56,148 bases of DNA from Candidatus Woesearchaeota archaeon (lineage in GTDB: Archaea > Nanobdellota > Nanobdellia > Woesearchaeales > ARS49): the NCBI GenBank assembly GCA_018302815.1, contig JAGVZE010000009.1, forward strand, positions 1 through 56,148, read 5' to 3'. Below the pieces are notes generated by a model. It had not been told where the DNA came from and made no database searches. It was given only the letters and a program-made list of their open reading frames with translations. Shown here one piece after another: positions 33,026 to 41,506 of this stretch (its first letter is position 1; each line of letters starts with the position of its first letter). The translations under genes and the position numbers were made by a program.

Positions 33026-33139
33026 ATGCCTGTTTTTGAGCGGAAGGAAATTCGTCTCCTGTGGGCGCTTTTTTCGGGTGAAACAACCCATGCTGAACTA
33101 AATAGTGAAATCGGTTTTGACGAAAGATTTAAATACTAG
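33026..33139 (+). CDS. 37-residue ORF, uncertain
   Basis: MPVFERKEIRLLWALFSGET starts at 33026, 25 bases after a TATA-like AATTAAACC (33000). It ends at TAG 33137, overlapping the vapB promoter. It may be a small real gene or a fragment of a decayed HTH gene. Confidence 0.25.
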   Translation: MPVFERKEIRLLWALFSGETTHAELNSEIGFDERFKY

Positions 33140-33157
33140 GCAACCCTAGTAGTCATT

Positions 33158-33409
33158 ATGGCTGCGTTAACTAAAGTCACAAGAAATTTTCAAATAACCT
33201 TGCCCGAAGAGGTGCGCCAACAGCTCAAGATACGTCTTGGCGACAGCATTGCCATAGAAAGAGCGGATTTTGGGTTTAGACTGCACAGAGTGGAAAAAGG
33301 CAAGCTCGAGGACTTCGTAGGCATACTTGATAGTTTCGAAGAAAAAGTCCCAAGCACGGAACTACAAAAGATGTGGCGAAAAGCATTCGAAAAAAGAGGG
33401 AAAAATTAA
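33158..33409 (+). CDS. vapB: VapB-type antitoxin (SpoVT-AbrB fold)
   Basis: An 83-residue protein whose first 45 residues form an AbrB swapped-hairpin: ALTKVTRNFQITLPEEVRQQLKIRLGDSIAIE. The C-terminal part with acidic helices (LDSFEEKVPSTELQKMWRKAFEK) wraps the partner toxin. Four bases separate it from the PIN-domain toxin gene. TATA-like GATTTAAATACT (33127) gives a near-leaderless transcript. Represses its own promoter in other cases. Confidence 0.85.
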   Translation: MAALTKVTRNFQITLPEEVRQQLKIRLGDSIAIERADFGFRLHRVEKGKLEDFVGILDSFEEKVPSTELQKMWRKAFEKRGKN

Positions 33410-33412
33410 GCG

Positions 33413-33838
33413 ATGATAGGCATCGATACCAATGTTATCCTCAACGTATTGAGAAAGGAGGATCCTACGCTTCACAAAAAAGGTTCATTGGACTTTTTCA
33501 GAGCAGTGCAGCGCAAAAAAACTGAACTGGCGATCTCAGTTATCACGCTCACAGAATTGTTCAGAAAGCCGTTCAGGGACAATTCAGCAGAAGAAAAGCA
33601 GAAGATTGACTCGTTTTTACACTTAATCAATACAAAAACGATCATGATAAGCCACGATTCGGCGATAGACGCAGCGCGATTGATAGAAGAGCTCGGCATG
33701 AATTTTGCTGATGCGCTTATTGCTGCCTCGCTTGATTTTGCCAACATAAAAACATTTGTCACTAGGAACACGGATGATTACAAAAAAACAAATTTAGAAA
33801 TTTTAACACCAGAAGATTTTATGAAGAAATATTATTAG
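33413..33838 (+). CDS. vapC: VapC-type PIN-domain toxin
   Basis: A 141-residue PIN nuclease. Acidic metal site: Asp5 (GIDTNVIL), Glu48 (TLTELF), Asp100 (NFADALIAA) and Asp121/Asn119 (TRNTDDY) are in order and intact. PIN toxins cut tRNA or rRNA at specific sites when free of VapB. The operon partner VapB is immediately upstream. The gene is within a low-GC accessory area. Confidence 0.87.
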   Translation: MIGIDTNVILNVLRKEDPTLHKKGSLDFFRAVQRKKTELAISVITLTELFRKPFRDNSAEEKQKIDSFLHLINTKTIMISHDSAIDAARLIEELGMNFADALIAASLDFANIKTFVTRNTDDYKKTNLEILTPEDFMKKYY

Positions 33839-33954
33839 TACTACGTTTTCTCACAGTTCAATAAGTCCGAATCGGAAGGTTCCGACGTGGTTCACCCCCG
33901 CAGTTTCTTCTTTTGACAGTAATGTTTATATACCGCTCATAAAGGGATTTCTAC

Positions 33955-34770
33955 GTGGCAGTTGTGCATAATATCAACAGGGGAAGCATCATAGAAAATA
34001 ATACTTCCTTGACAGTAATCGATCCAGGGGATGACGCCGGCAATGGCGCCGTCAGTCCCACCTTATCAAAGATCGAAGAAATAGTGAGAACTTCCAATAA
34101 GCCATTGAAGTATGCCGTAATAACTCATGGCCATGGAGACCACTGCGCGAACTACTTTGTCTTAAAGCGATTGTATAAAGGTCTGGAACTGATAACACAT
34201 GAGAACTGCAAAATACCAGCAAAGCATAAACTAAAAAAAAGGACATCCTTCTCTATCAGCGGAACGTCCTATGACTTGATCCCGACACCAGGGCATTGCG
34301 AACAAGGAGATGATATCGCCATCTATCTGCCAACTGAACGGTTCTTGTTTGTCGGCGATACTGCCCAGCCCCACGGACAGTCTTATGAGCAGTGCGATTC
34401 ATTCACCTGCACGCCAGCCTACAGTGACGGTCAAAAGTTCATCGACGGAATAACCCTCTTGCTTTCACTTCCATTCACTTCAATGCAAACCGGCCACGGC
34501 TGGCAATTGAACGAATACGGAGCCAGAAAGAGCCTTGAAATAACGAGACAAGTTGTAGAGCGCACAAGGGATCTGAGCCAAAGATTGGCAGCCGAAAATA
34601 GGAATCAGCCCAACAGGGTGATTTGCGAATGGGTGTACCGCACGATAGCATATGAACGAGGCTTAGCCGGACACATTGTCGAAGACAGAATAACTAAGCG
34701 CGCCCCATTGAGCGATTTCGTCAATAATGACAGGCCAGGCATACTGTATTGGGTCAAGAGATTCAGATAA
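33955..34770 (+). CDS. Metallo-beta-lactamase-fold hydrolase
   Basis: A 271-residue MBL-fold protein: metal motif ITHGHGDHCANYF (H-x-H-x-D-H), then GHCEQGDD, FVGDTAQPHG and TGHGWQLN for the remaining ligands. No substrate can be assigned; hydroxyacylglutathione hydrolase-like and other MBL roles are possible. The start is a GTG at 33955, 24-30 bases after TATA-like GTTTATATACC (33924). Convergent with the ATP-grasp-like gene (overlap 8 bases). Confidence 0.82.
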   Translation: MAVVHNINRGSIIENNTSLTVIDPGDDAGNGAVSPTLSKIEEIVRTSNKPLKYAVITHGHGDHCANYFVLKRLYKGLELITHENCKIPAKHKLKKRTSFSISGTSYDLIPTPGHCEQGDDIAIYLPTERFLFVGDTAQPHGQSYEQCDSFTCTPAYSDGQKFIDGITLLLSLPFTSMQTGHGWQLNEYGARKSLEITRQVVERTRDLSQRLAAENRNQPNRVICEWVYRTIAYERGLAGHIVEDRITKRAPLSDFVNNDRPGILYWVKRFR

Positions 34771-36550
34771 GCAATATACTATCGCGACAAAAGACAACTT
34801 TTTCTGTCAGCATTTTTTTCGCCAGCCTCCAAAGCTCCTGCACTCCAACGATATATTCTGCTCTTGCGGCTTCATTCAATTCAGAAATCATATGCTTTGT
34901 GAACCTTCCTGCCGCAGCAGGATCTTTATTGAATACCGCTTTTGCCCAGGCGATATAATCATCGAAGATCGTCTTATTGTTCTTGTATTGATCCGTGAAA
35001 TAGTTCGTTCCTTGAATGTCCCCTCTTGTGTCGCTCCCATTCGCTTCAAGCAAGAACATCTGCATCACGCCATCACCGATATCGCCGAACGTTATGTCCA
35101 AAGCATGAGCGCCATACGGGCTCACCAAATTCATGAATTCCCCTATTATTCTTAGATCCTCCTTTTTCGAGCTCAAATCAGCACTTGAGTGCCAGCTGCC
35201 AGTGATATATCCGTTCACTTTCTGCAGACAAGAATCAAATCGCGTCTTTATCTTACCAAGGACAGTCTTTTGATATACTGCTTTGTCTTTGTTCAGTTCC
35301 TGCTCTTTTTTAGTTTCAAAATAATGCAGGGCGGTTCCTCCTTTCCCGTAGAACGCGACGGTCTCGTTCGTGCTCCAATATTCCTTCTCTTTCTTCACAA
35401 ACATCTTGACGCATGACGTCGAAACCCTATCACCCACGACATTAGCCTTATGCGTCGCGATAGCGATGTTCTTCCAGTCGTTGATATCATGGTCATCTTT
35501 AGCGTATGCTTGAATCATAAAGTAATCCTTCTTTCCATATCTGATGCGATAATTCTCAAGTTCGTACCATAAGTTCTCAACAACAGCATCAGGGTTTCCC
35601 CTCAGACACACCAGCAAATAAGGGCATTCTATTTGCTTGTTGTTTTCGTCAACTAATGCACTACCGCTTGATCGTGCAGTATCTCCGCCTTTAAGTATCG
35701 CTTTCTCAGTCTTTGTCTTCACGAAAAACGCATAAATCCGCTTGGCAGTATCGTATGATATTGGCTTGCTTGCAGGAAGCGAGACAAAAGGAGGTATGTA
35801 TCTTGTCATCACCAGGCCTTTTGAGACTCCGTTGAATTTTTCAGCGGTGAATTCACGTATCTGTTCAAGATACGGCTCTTGAAGCCCGGACAGATATCTT
35901 CGGTATTCATTGACTAAAAACGGAAGCACTGAAAAGACCACCTTGTCCAATTCGGAATCATGGCCTATCACGACCTGGCCTTTTTTGGCCAACTCATTGA
36001 GCTCGAATTCATCGTATTTGCGTTCAGCATCAAACAATACATGGATAGCAAACTGGCTTGAAAGCACTTTCACAAATTCCTCAGGCAGTTTATTCATATT
36101 GCCGATGAATCCTTTCTTGCCCAATAAATAGGGAACAAGGCCGTGCTTATCGCATGCACCTATCCATTCCAAGGTATTATTCAATTTCTGTCCGTGCCTT
36201 GTGACGAGCGCCTGTTCAAGAAAAGAATGGAATTGTCCGTCTGTTCCGAATGAGTCTGTAAATATTTTCGCCAGCAACAAGCTCAACTTCTTCTGAAGCG
36301 CGACTGCCAACTCGCCTGAAATGAATTTGAATCTCTGATCGCCAAGAAAAGCGCGGTCTTTCCTCATATCACTCAATATGGCCAATATCTCTTTCCAGCC
36401 GGCCTCGTGCGTTTTCCAATCATAGTCAAATCCTCTTGATTTAGCTATCCTCTTGAGATTTGAAGTGATGATGCGAACACAATTGATGGATGCATCAGTA
36501 TCATCGAAAAAATCATCGTCAGGTATCAGGATAAGAACATTGAGCGCCAT
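34763..36550 (-). CDS. Large protein with ATP-grasp-like C-terminus
   Basis: A 595-residue protein without signal peptide. Toward the C-terminus: KADTARSSGSALVDENNKQIECPYLLVCLRG (read as GGDTARSSGSALVDEN), then HALDITFGDIGDGVMQMFLLEANGSDTRGD (about 510-540), where an acidic D-x-T and the E-A-N end resemble the D...E-x-N metal site of ATP-grasp ligases. The rest is not recognised. It directly follows a small basic protein (36551-36754) on the same strand, separated by no bases, so they are coupled. Possible role: peptide or metabolite ligation; inference only. GC is lower than in the rest of the window. Confidence 0.5.
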   Translation of the reverse strand: MALNVLILIPDDDFFDDTDASINCVRIITSNLKRIAKSRGFDYDWKTHEAGWKEILAILSDMRKDRAFLGDQRFKFISGELAVALQKKLSLLLAKIFTDSFGTDGQFHSFLEQALVTRHGQKLNNTLEWIGACDKHGLVPYLLGKKGFIGNMNKLPEEFVKVLSSQFAIHVLFDAERKYDEFELNELAKKGQVVIGHDSELDKVVFSVLPFLVNEYRRYLSGLQEPYLEQIREFTAEKFNGVSKGLVMTRYIPPFVSLPASKPISYDTAKRIYAFFVKTKTEKAILKGGDTARSSGSALVDENNKQIECPYLLVCLRGNPDAVVENLWYELENYRIRYGKKDYFMIQAYAKDDHDINDWKNIAIATHKANVVGDRVSTSCVKMFVKKEKEYWSTNETVAFYGKGGTALHYFETKKEQELNKDKAVYQKTVLGKIKTRFDSCLQKVNGYITGSWHSSADLSSKKEDLRIIGEFMNLVSPYGAHALDITFGDIGDGVMQMFLLEANGSDTRGDIQGTNYFTDQYKNNKTIFDDYIAWAKAVFNKDPAAAGRFTKHMISELNEAARAEYIVGVQELWRLAKKMLTEKVVFCRDSILLI

Positions 36551-36754
36551 TCAATCACATTTGTCCCCATGTTTCTTCTGATGCTTTCTCTCATGGTATC
36601 TTTGCAGTTCATCAAGGATGCTAGGATATTTGTCAGGGATAGGTATCTTGACCGATAGCTTTTTGACTTGTTTCATCACCAGTTTTATTGCAAGCGAGTA
36701 TTTATTTATTTTGTTGTACTTATCTTGGAAATACATATCACCTGTGCAAAACAT
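36551..36754 (-). CDS. Small Lys/His-rich protein upstream of ATP-grasp-like gene
   Basis: A 67-residue protein (if ATG 36754; ATG 36736, MYFQDKYNKINKYSLAI, is also possible with AGGTGAT just before it). Strongly basic, with the tail HERKHQKKHGDKCD. Its stop abuts the start of the ATP-grasp-like gene (TGAATG). It could be a partner or substrate of that protein; no family recognised. The open frame extends to 36868 but there reads through a DUF2283 remnant on the other strand. Confidence 0.4.
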   Translation of the reverse strand: MFCTGDMYFQDKYNKINKYSLAIKLVMKQVKKLSVKIPIPDKYPSILDELQRYHERKHQKKHGDKCD

Positions 36755-36796
36755 GACCTGCTGATTTTGCCCAGCATAGACACAGCACCACAACTC

Positions 36797-36862
36797 ATGA
36801 AACTTGAATACGACAAAAGCGTTGATGCTGCATACCTGGCAGAAATACATTCTATCGATTAG
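36797..36862 (+). pseudogene. Truncated duplicate of DUF2283 gene
   Basis: The first 41 bases (ATGAAACTTGAATACGACAA and on) are nearly identical to the start of the gene at 32743, then the sequence diverges and ends MKLEYDKSVDAAYLAEIHSID. A partial copy, evidence of local rearrangement. Confidence 0.6.
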
Positions 36863-37047
36863 AGCCATTATTAGTCATACTAATAAATCATATTGTTAGA
36901 TTTCTATATCATACTCACTTCCCACCCGTATGCTCAAAGTACAAACAAAGAAATGATCCGCCAAGCACGAAAGGAGCTTTACAGCAAGCACGGTCTATGA
37001 ACTGCCTCGACAGCTATCCACTCGCGAAAAGCAGAACAGTCCAACTC
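36863..37047. other. Interval with gene remnant
   Basis: A frame ending TSHPYAQSTNKEMIRQARKE followed by LYSKHGL (stop at about 37001) looks like the tail of a broken small gene, but lacks a credible start. Nothing else seen. Confidence 0.3.
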
Positions 37048-37368
37048 TTATGCAATAACAAGTTCAGCTTCCTGCATCTTTTCAAGCTGTTTCTTGATCA
37101 ATCCATCATATAATGATGCAAGCAACTTGGAAGTTGGATTCTCAAGATTAAGTTTGTAAAGCGTCGCTCTGCCTATTTTCCTTGTCTTGACAATAATCCC
37201 TAATTCAACAAGAACCGGCACCAATGTGTTCAACGTACCCCAACTAACACCTGCATTAATCATATCTGTGAGAGTATAGTCAAAATCTCGACCTTCAATC
37301 AAGTATTGAAGAAGCCGCATTCTCGGCGTATCACCCACGTGCTCCAAAAATATCGATTCTTCAGTCAT
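37048..37368 (-). CDS. Winged-helix transcription regulator
   Basis: A 106-residue protein. Helix-turn-helix at about residues 30-75: TPRMRLLQYLIEGRDFDYTL, TDMINAGVSWGTLNTLVPVLVELGIIVKTRKIG, with the wing RATLYKLN. ATG at 37368. TATA-like AAATAGTTGTG element lies upstream. It is divergent from the 92-residue protein at 37472 and may regulate it. Confidence 0.68.
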   Translation of the reverse strand: MTEESIFLEHVGDTPRMRLLQYLIEGRDFDYTLTDMINAGVSWGTLNTLVPVLVELGIIVKTRKIGRATLYKLNLENPTSKLLASLYDGLIKKQLEKMQEAELVIA

Positions 37369-37471
37369 ATTAAATTGCAAAAGACACAACTATTTAAATC
37401 TTTCCTAATTATATATCGATGTACAATAACTAAAGGAAACTATTATTAACAATTCTCAAATCTGCTGTTCC

Positions 37472-37750
37472 ATGACTGAAATCGTGAAAAAGATGATTCT
37501 TCAAAAGCTCATCCGCGCCAATATTTGGGGAGGAAAACATACCCCGCTCGATTTCGTCAAAAAAGGCATTCCTGAACATTATCGAAACACGCATCAAGGA
37601 CAACGCGAAATAGAGAAAACACTAAAAGAACTCGTGAACGACGGCTGGATAATCATCGTCCTCAAGAAAACCGGAAAAGGATCAGATGAACACGTCTCTT
37701 TGAACCAAAGAAAAGTACAAGAAATACAACAATTCATGAACCAGATTTGA
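37472..37750 (+). CDS. Small HTH-like protein, unknown role
   Basis: A 92-residue protein; MILQKLIRANIWGGKHTPLD then REIEKTLKELVNDGWIIIVLKK is a winged-helix-like pattern (helix, strand, wing). Ends with SLNQRKVQEIQQFM. Located between a wHTH gene and a nucleotidyltransferase. No firm family. Confidence 0.55.
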   Translation: MTEIVKKMILQKLIRANIWGGKHTPLDFVKKGIPEHYRNTHQGQREIEKTLKELVNDGWIIIVLKKTGKGSDEHVSLNQRKVQEIQQFMNQI

Positions 37751-37831
37751 CCCTCAAAATATCGAGCACGAACACTATGAAAAGTGATGCCCATAAGAAG
37801 ATTTAAAAAAGGCAGAGAACAAAGACAAGCG

Positions 37832-38563
37832 ATGACTAAATACAACTTTTGGGAAGACTGGAAGAAAATAACGCCGCTTGAAGAAAAAGCCATACGTGCA
37901 GTTATCAAAGCACGGGATAAAGTCGTTAAAACGCTTCCAAAGGACAAACTCGTAGCCATATACATTAAAGGAAGTTTTACCAGAAGAGAAATGAAAGAAG
38001 GTTCTGACGTTGACATGGTTCCCATCGTCACAGAAAACGAAGATGAACCTGCAGTATTTGCCGTCAACGATTCTGACATCGATCCAGTCATGGTCGTTCC
38101 ACTTTCACTATGGGAATTTGAACACAACAAACTATCCACAAAAAGCACATACAGACCTGACTTGAGAGCTGAACCCGATCTATTCCTAAAAAAACTAAAC
38201 GCGTATAAACTCATCTACGGAACACCACTCGACCCCGCCCAATATCCAACAAGAGAAGACAGGCAGATAATCAAAGACGAAATCATGAAAATACGCGACG
38301 GATACATCCCTGCGTACAAGAAAGGAAAAACAAGCTTTTCATCCTTGCTAAAAGAAGTCTTCTGGCTCGTCGAACTCGTACAGAATATCGAAGGCAAAAA
38401 AGTATCCCATTCATTTAAAAACATTTCACAGTCCGTCAAAGACAAAGAACACATAATCCACGCAGCATACCAATTACTGGCAAACCCCAAACACACTAAA
38501 GCAGAAGAAGCACAATTCATAGAATCGCTCAATGAATATCTCGCCGAGAGTTCAAGCAACTAA
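37832..38563 (+). CDS. Nucleotidyltransferase-domain protein
   Basis: A 243-residue protein. NTase core at about 45-90: AIYIKGSFTRREMKEGSDVDM with the G-S...G-S-D-x-D-[ML] metal site. A following helical domain (KEVFWLVELVQNIEGKKV...HAAYQLLANP) may be HEPN-like. Start ATG 37832, about 28 bases after TATA-like GATTTAAAAAA (37800). Resembles tRNA- or antitoxin-type MNT proteins; substrate unknown. Confidence 0.72.
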   Translation: MTKYNFWEDWKKITPLEEKAIRAVIKARDKVVKTLPKDKLVAIYIKGSFTRREMKEGSDVDMVPIVTENEDEPAVFAVNDSDIDPVMVVPLSLWEFEHNKLSTKSTYRPDLRAEPDLFLKKLNAYKLIYGTPLDPAQYPTREDRQIIKDEIMKIRDGYIPAYKKGKTSFSSLLKEVFWLVELVQNIEGKKVSHSFKNISQSVKDKEHIIHAAYQLLANPKHTKAEEAQFIESLNEYLAESSSN

Positions 38564-38596
38564 AGCCTTTTAAACACCCCTTTCTTGAAATACCGT

Positions 38597-39370
38597 ATGC
38601 AACTCACCATCAACATCCGCAAAAAGCTCGAGGAGAGCGCGAACGGCTACTTCGAGAAAGCCAAAAAGGCCCGCAAGAAAATAGAAGGAGCGCGCATAGT
38701 CATAAAGAAATTCAACGGACAACTTGAAGAGCTTGAGCGCAAACAGCAAATCGAAGAAGAGAAAATAACCGAACGAAAAGAAAAAACACCTCTTGAATGG
38801 TACGAGAAGTTCAGATGGTTCATAACATCAGAAGGATTCTTGTGCATAGGCGGAAGGGATTCCACAACAAATGAAGTCATAGTCAAGAAGCACGCAGACC
38901 CAACTGACGTCATCTTCCACACAGAAATGCCGGGAAGCCCGTTCTTTGTAATCAAAACAAACGGCAAAACGCCAAACGAAACCAGCCTACAAGAAGCAGC
39001 TGACGCAACCACACTATTCTCAAGAGCTTGGAAACTCGGCCTTGGAACAGCAGAAGTCTATTGCGTGAAGCCAGAACAAGTAAGCAAAAAAGCTCCCTCC
39101 GGCGAATATTTGACCAAAGGAGCGTTCATGATAAGCGGAAAAAGAACATATTTCACAGGCACAGTCAACGCAGCTGTAGGAAAGCTCGATAACGGAAAAA
39201 TCATGTGCGGGCCCCAAAACGCAATCAAAACCAACTGCAAAGAGTTTTCACTCATAGCCGAAGGAAAGGACAAACCAAGCGATTGCGCCAAGAAAATCGC
39301 GAAACACTTAAAAGCAGACGTAGATGACGTCCTAAGAGTGCTTCCCGCAGGAACGTGCAAGATAATATGA
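38597..39370 (+). CDS. NFACT-R domain protein lacking the N-terminal half
   Basis: A 257-residue protein with a coiled-coil (MQLTINIRKKLEESANGYFE, KAKKARKKIEGARIVIKKF...) and the NFACT-R (DUF814) domain: WFITSEGFLCIGGRDSTTNE, HADPTDVIFHTEMPGSPFFV, QEAADATTLFSRAWKLGLG, SGEYLTKGAFMISGKRTYF. The full-length archaeal Rqc2/RqcH proteins of ribosome rescue have about 600 residues with NFACT-N and HhH in front; here only the coil and NFACT-R remain. The next gene (YhbY-like) overlaps by four bases. Probably a ribosome-associated RNA-binding protein. Confidence 0.78.
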   Translation: MQLTINIRKKLEESANGYFEKAKKARKKIEGARIVIKKFNGQLEELERKQQIEEEKITERKEKTPLEWYEKFRWFITSEGFLCIGGRDSTTNEVIVKKHADPTDVIFHTEMPGSPFFVIKTNGKTPNETSLQEAADATTLFSRAWKLGLGTAEVYCVKPEQVSKKAPSGEYLTKGAFMISGKRTYFTGTVNAAVGKLDNGKIMCGPQNAIKTNCKEFSLIAEGKDKPSDCAKKIAKHLKADVDDVLRVLPAGTCKII

Positions 39371-39612
39371 CCAAGACAACCAACCACCACCTTATGCAGC
39401 CAACCGTGCTAATCGGAAAAGGCGGACTCACAGAAAGCATCGTCAAACAAGCAAAAGAACAACTGCGCAGGCGTAAAATAATCAAAGTCAAATTCCTCGC
39501 CAGCGCGATAAAAGACGACAAAAAAACGCTCATTGACGAAATTGTCGCCAAAACAGGCGCGAAACTAGTCCACAAGGTCGGATTCATACTGGTATTAGAA
39601 AAGGTTAAATAA
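39367..39612 (+). CDS. CRS1-YhbY-type RNA-binding protein
   Basis: An 81-residue protein; MQPTVLIGKGGLTESIVKQA is the G-K-x-G-L/[IV]-[TS] opening, then RRRKIIKVKFLASA and GAKLVHKVGFILVLEK, as in the ribosome-assembly YhbY fold. The ATG at 39367 overlaps the stop of the NFACT-R gene, implying coupling and a shared ribosome function. The frame Met at 39355 is inside the preceding gene. After the stop lies array A10. Confidence 0.8.
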   Translation: MTKTTNHHLMQPTVLIGKGGLTESIVKQAKEQLRRRKIIKVKFLASAIKDDKKTLIDEIVAKTGAKLVHKVGFILVLEKVK

Positions 39613-39616
39613 ACAG

Positions 39617-39700
39617 TAAGACGTAGGACGGTAGTACGGAAGAAAGGTGGTACGGAGGACGGCGGGACGGACTGTACGACGGCCGACTACCAACTTTCGA
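39617..39700 (+). repeat. GACGG array A10
   Basis: Array between the YhbY-like gene and the next plus-strand gene. Ends with GACTACCAACTTT (39685-39697), like A1, A3 and A5. Confidence 0.83.
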
Positions 39701-39728
39701 ACCGCCGACTTACGGAGTAAAAAAAGAG

Positions 39729-41303
39729 ATGACAAAAGACAGCGCGAGGCTCGTAGCATACGGATTCTTGAAAAAAGGAGAAAAACCAGTCATAAAAACC
39801 AAAGACAAATCCTATCCAATAGAAGGCAAAACCCCTGAGCAAAAACTCGAAAGCATCAAAAAACTGCAAAAAGAACTCGGCGAATCAGAAGTCAACGGCA
39901 TACTAGAAAAAATCGCAGACCACGACGAAATAGAACCAGTCAAAGACCAAATAATACTAACAGACTATCCTAAAGCTCTCAACAAATACCAAATGAGCCT
40001 TGAAAGCTGGCACCAAAGCATCGAAACATACTACTACTGGTCACTAAACTTCTTTGGAGACATAGGATTTCCAGTCATACACAAAATAACAGACATCTTC
40101 ACCGCCGCAGAACACAGCAGCTTCGCAGGAGTCGCAGGACAAAGAGTAGGACTTGCGCAGGACAAAGCAAGCACGTACCTTGCAACAATCGGCAGAATGG
40201 TCAAAGACCTATTCCAACTGGTCAGAGAGCTTCGATGGATAGATGAACGGCTCGAAATATATCGCGGAGCAGTCGGCGTAGACAAAGAAGGCAAAAAACT
40301 CGAAAAAGGAGCACGAGTAGGCGATGAAGTCACACTCAAAGGAATGTGGGTCGACCTTGTAGACGGAGTCGTCGGCGGGCAAAGAACAGGCTCAAACCTC
40401 TACAACATGGCAGCGCAAGTACAATTCGTAGCACTGCCCGCACTCTTCTTTAACATACACCCGCAAAAACAAGAAGACGTAGACAAAATAGTTGACGACC
40501 AAGCACAAGGAATAAACGAAACAGTCAGGAACTCGCTCAAAAGAAAACTATCCGCTTACGTCGCCTGGAAAACAGCGACTTTCGAAGAAATAAAAAACCG
40601 CAGAAAATTCACAATCGATTACCTAAGACAGCACTATCACACGATAAGAATGTACACAAGCTGGGTAAAGCCGTACCTCAAAACAATAGAACGAGCGATG
40701 GGACAGCAAGATATGCTTGAAAACCCCCGCCTTGTCGCAGCATTCGAAAGCAGCCTAGTTGAAGTAGAAATACTCGCAAGGCAAAGAGCTAAAGGCACAA
40801 AAGCCCAAAACGTCTGCGTACTCATGACATTCGAATACCACACAAAACCACAATTGCAATTCCAAGCAGAAGGATACCAAAGAGGACCAATACACGTCGG
40901 CACAACAAGAATCACTTGGAGAGGCTATGCTTGGAGCGATGAACAGGTCAAAAACTACATCGCGATGAAAAACAGGCAGGACCTCGACCTTCTGACAAAC
41001 ATCGATTCAAGCCTCAAAGGAGCGATGGACGCACTTGGAAGCGACATCATCACATACCTATCCGAAGCTGAAAGCGGGCCAAAAAAACCAGACGAGAAAA
41101 AACCAGAATACACCAGCCTGCTCGACCCATTCACCGCAGTAGGCAAAGGATTCATCGACGCGTTCAAAGCAATCATCCCTGAAATGCCAAAAGGAAAACC
41201 AGGAGAAAAAGAAAAGGAAGACGCGCCAAGCGGAACAGCCAAAACAATGTGCTTTGTACACTACAACATTTTCAAGAAAGCGCACGGACTCTTGTCGTGG
41301 TGA
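39729..41303 (+). CDS. Unrecognised 524-residue protein
   Basis: A large soluble, mainly helical protein starting MTKDSARLVAYGFLKKGEKP. Features: KSYPIEGKTPEQKLESIKKL, a long helical middle (LYNMAAQVQFVALPALFFNI), a basic segment RRKFTIDYLRQHYHTIRMYT, and a Pro/Lys/Glu-rich tail before the last Trp. No transmembrane segment, no catalytic motif. It has a short GAG ribosome site. The stop overlaps the start of a 39-residue ORF (GTGA). Function unknown. Confidence 0.6.
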   Translation: MTKDSARLVAYGFLKKGEKPVIKTKDKSYPIEGKTPEQKLESIKKLQKELGESEVNGILEKIADHDEIEPVKDQIILTDYPKALNKYQMSLESWHQSIETYYYWSLNFFGDIGFPVIHKITDIFTAAEHSSFAGVAGQRVGLAQDKASTYLATIGRMVKDLFQLVRELRWIDERLEIYRGAVGVDKEGKKLEKGARVGDEVTLKGMWVDLVDGVVGGQRTGSNLYNMAAQVQFVALPALFFNIHPQKQEDVDKIVDDQAQGINETVRNSLKRKLSAYVAWKTATFEEIKNRRKFTIDYLRQHYHTIRMYTSWVKPYLKTIERAMGQQDMLENPRLVAAFESSLVEVEILARQRAKGTKAQNVCVLMTFEYHTKPQLQFQAEGYQRGPIHVGTTRITWRGYAWSDEQVKNYIAMKNRQDLDLLTNIDSSLKGAMDALGSDIITYLSEAESGPKKPDEKKPEYTSLLDPFTAVGKGFIDAFKAIIPEMPKGKPGEKEKEDAPSGTAKTMCFVHYNIFKKAHGLLSW

Positions 41304-41419
41304 TAACCGTGGAACCAGAACTGCGGCCTGAATTTATTGAAAAGATACGAAAAACAGAGCATCTGAAAGGAATACAGTTTGAATCCATTGAAGAACTCAA
41401 GGAAAGATATCTCCATTAA
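41300..41419 (+). CDS. 39-residue antitoxin-like ORF
   Basis: GTG start at 41300 overlapping the stop of the 524-residue gene. The peptide VITVEPELRPEFIEKIRKTE followed by HLKGIQFESIEELKERYLH has the amphipathic, acidic-helical pattern of short archaeal antitoxins. A second GTG at 41309 is possible. No toxin follows; the partner could be elsewhere. Confidence 0.5.
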   Translation: MITVEPELRPEFIEKIRKTEHLKGIQFESIEELKERYLH

Positions 41420-41506
41420 TTTATCAATGCAAGTTAGGCTCGATTGCGAATTTGACCATAGTGAATGTGGCAAATATTTATAAACGTCTCAGAGTCATTA
41501 ACCACT

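Noticed and set aside
33839-33954. Possible tRNA remnant (GGTTCACCCCC)
   Set aside because: A T-loop-like GGTTC is present, but no acceptor, anticodon or D-arm pairing can be built around it.
36551-36754. Graspetide-like precursor and maturase reading
   Set aside because: The ATP-grasp assignment of the partner rests on one short motif, and the small protein has no Thr/Asp/Glu-rich core repeats typical of such precursors. Kept only as a speculative finding.
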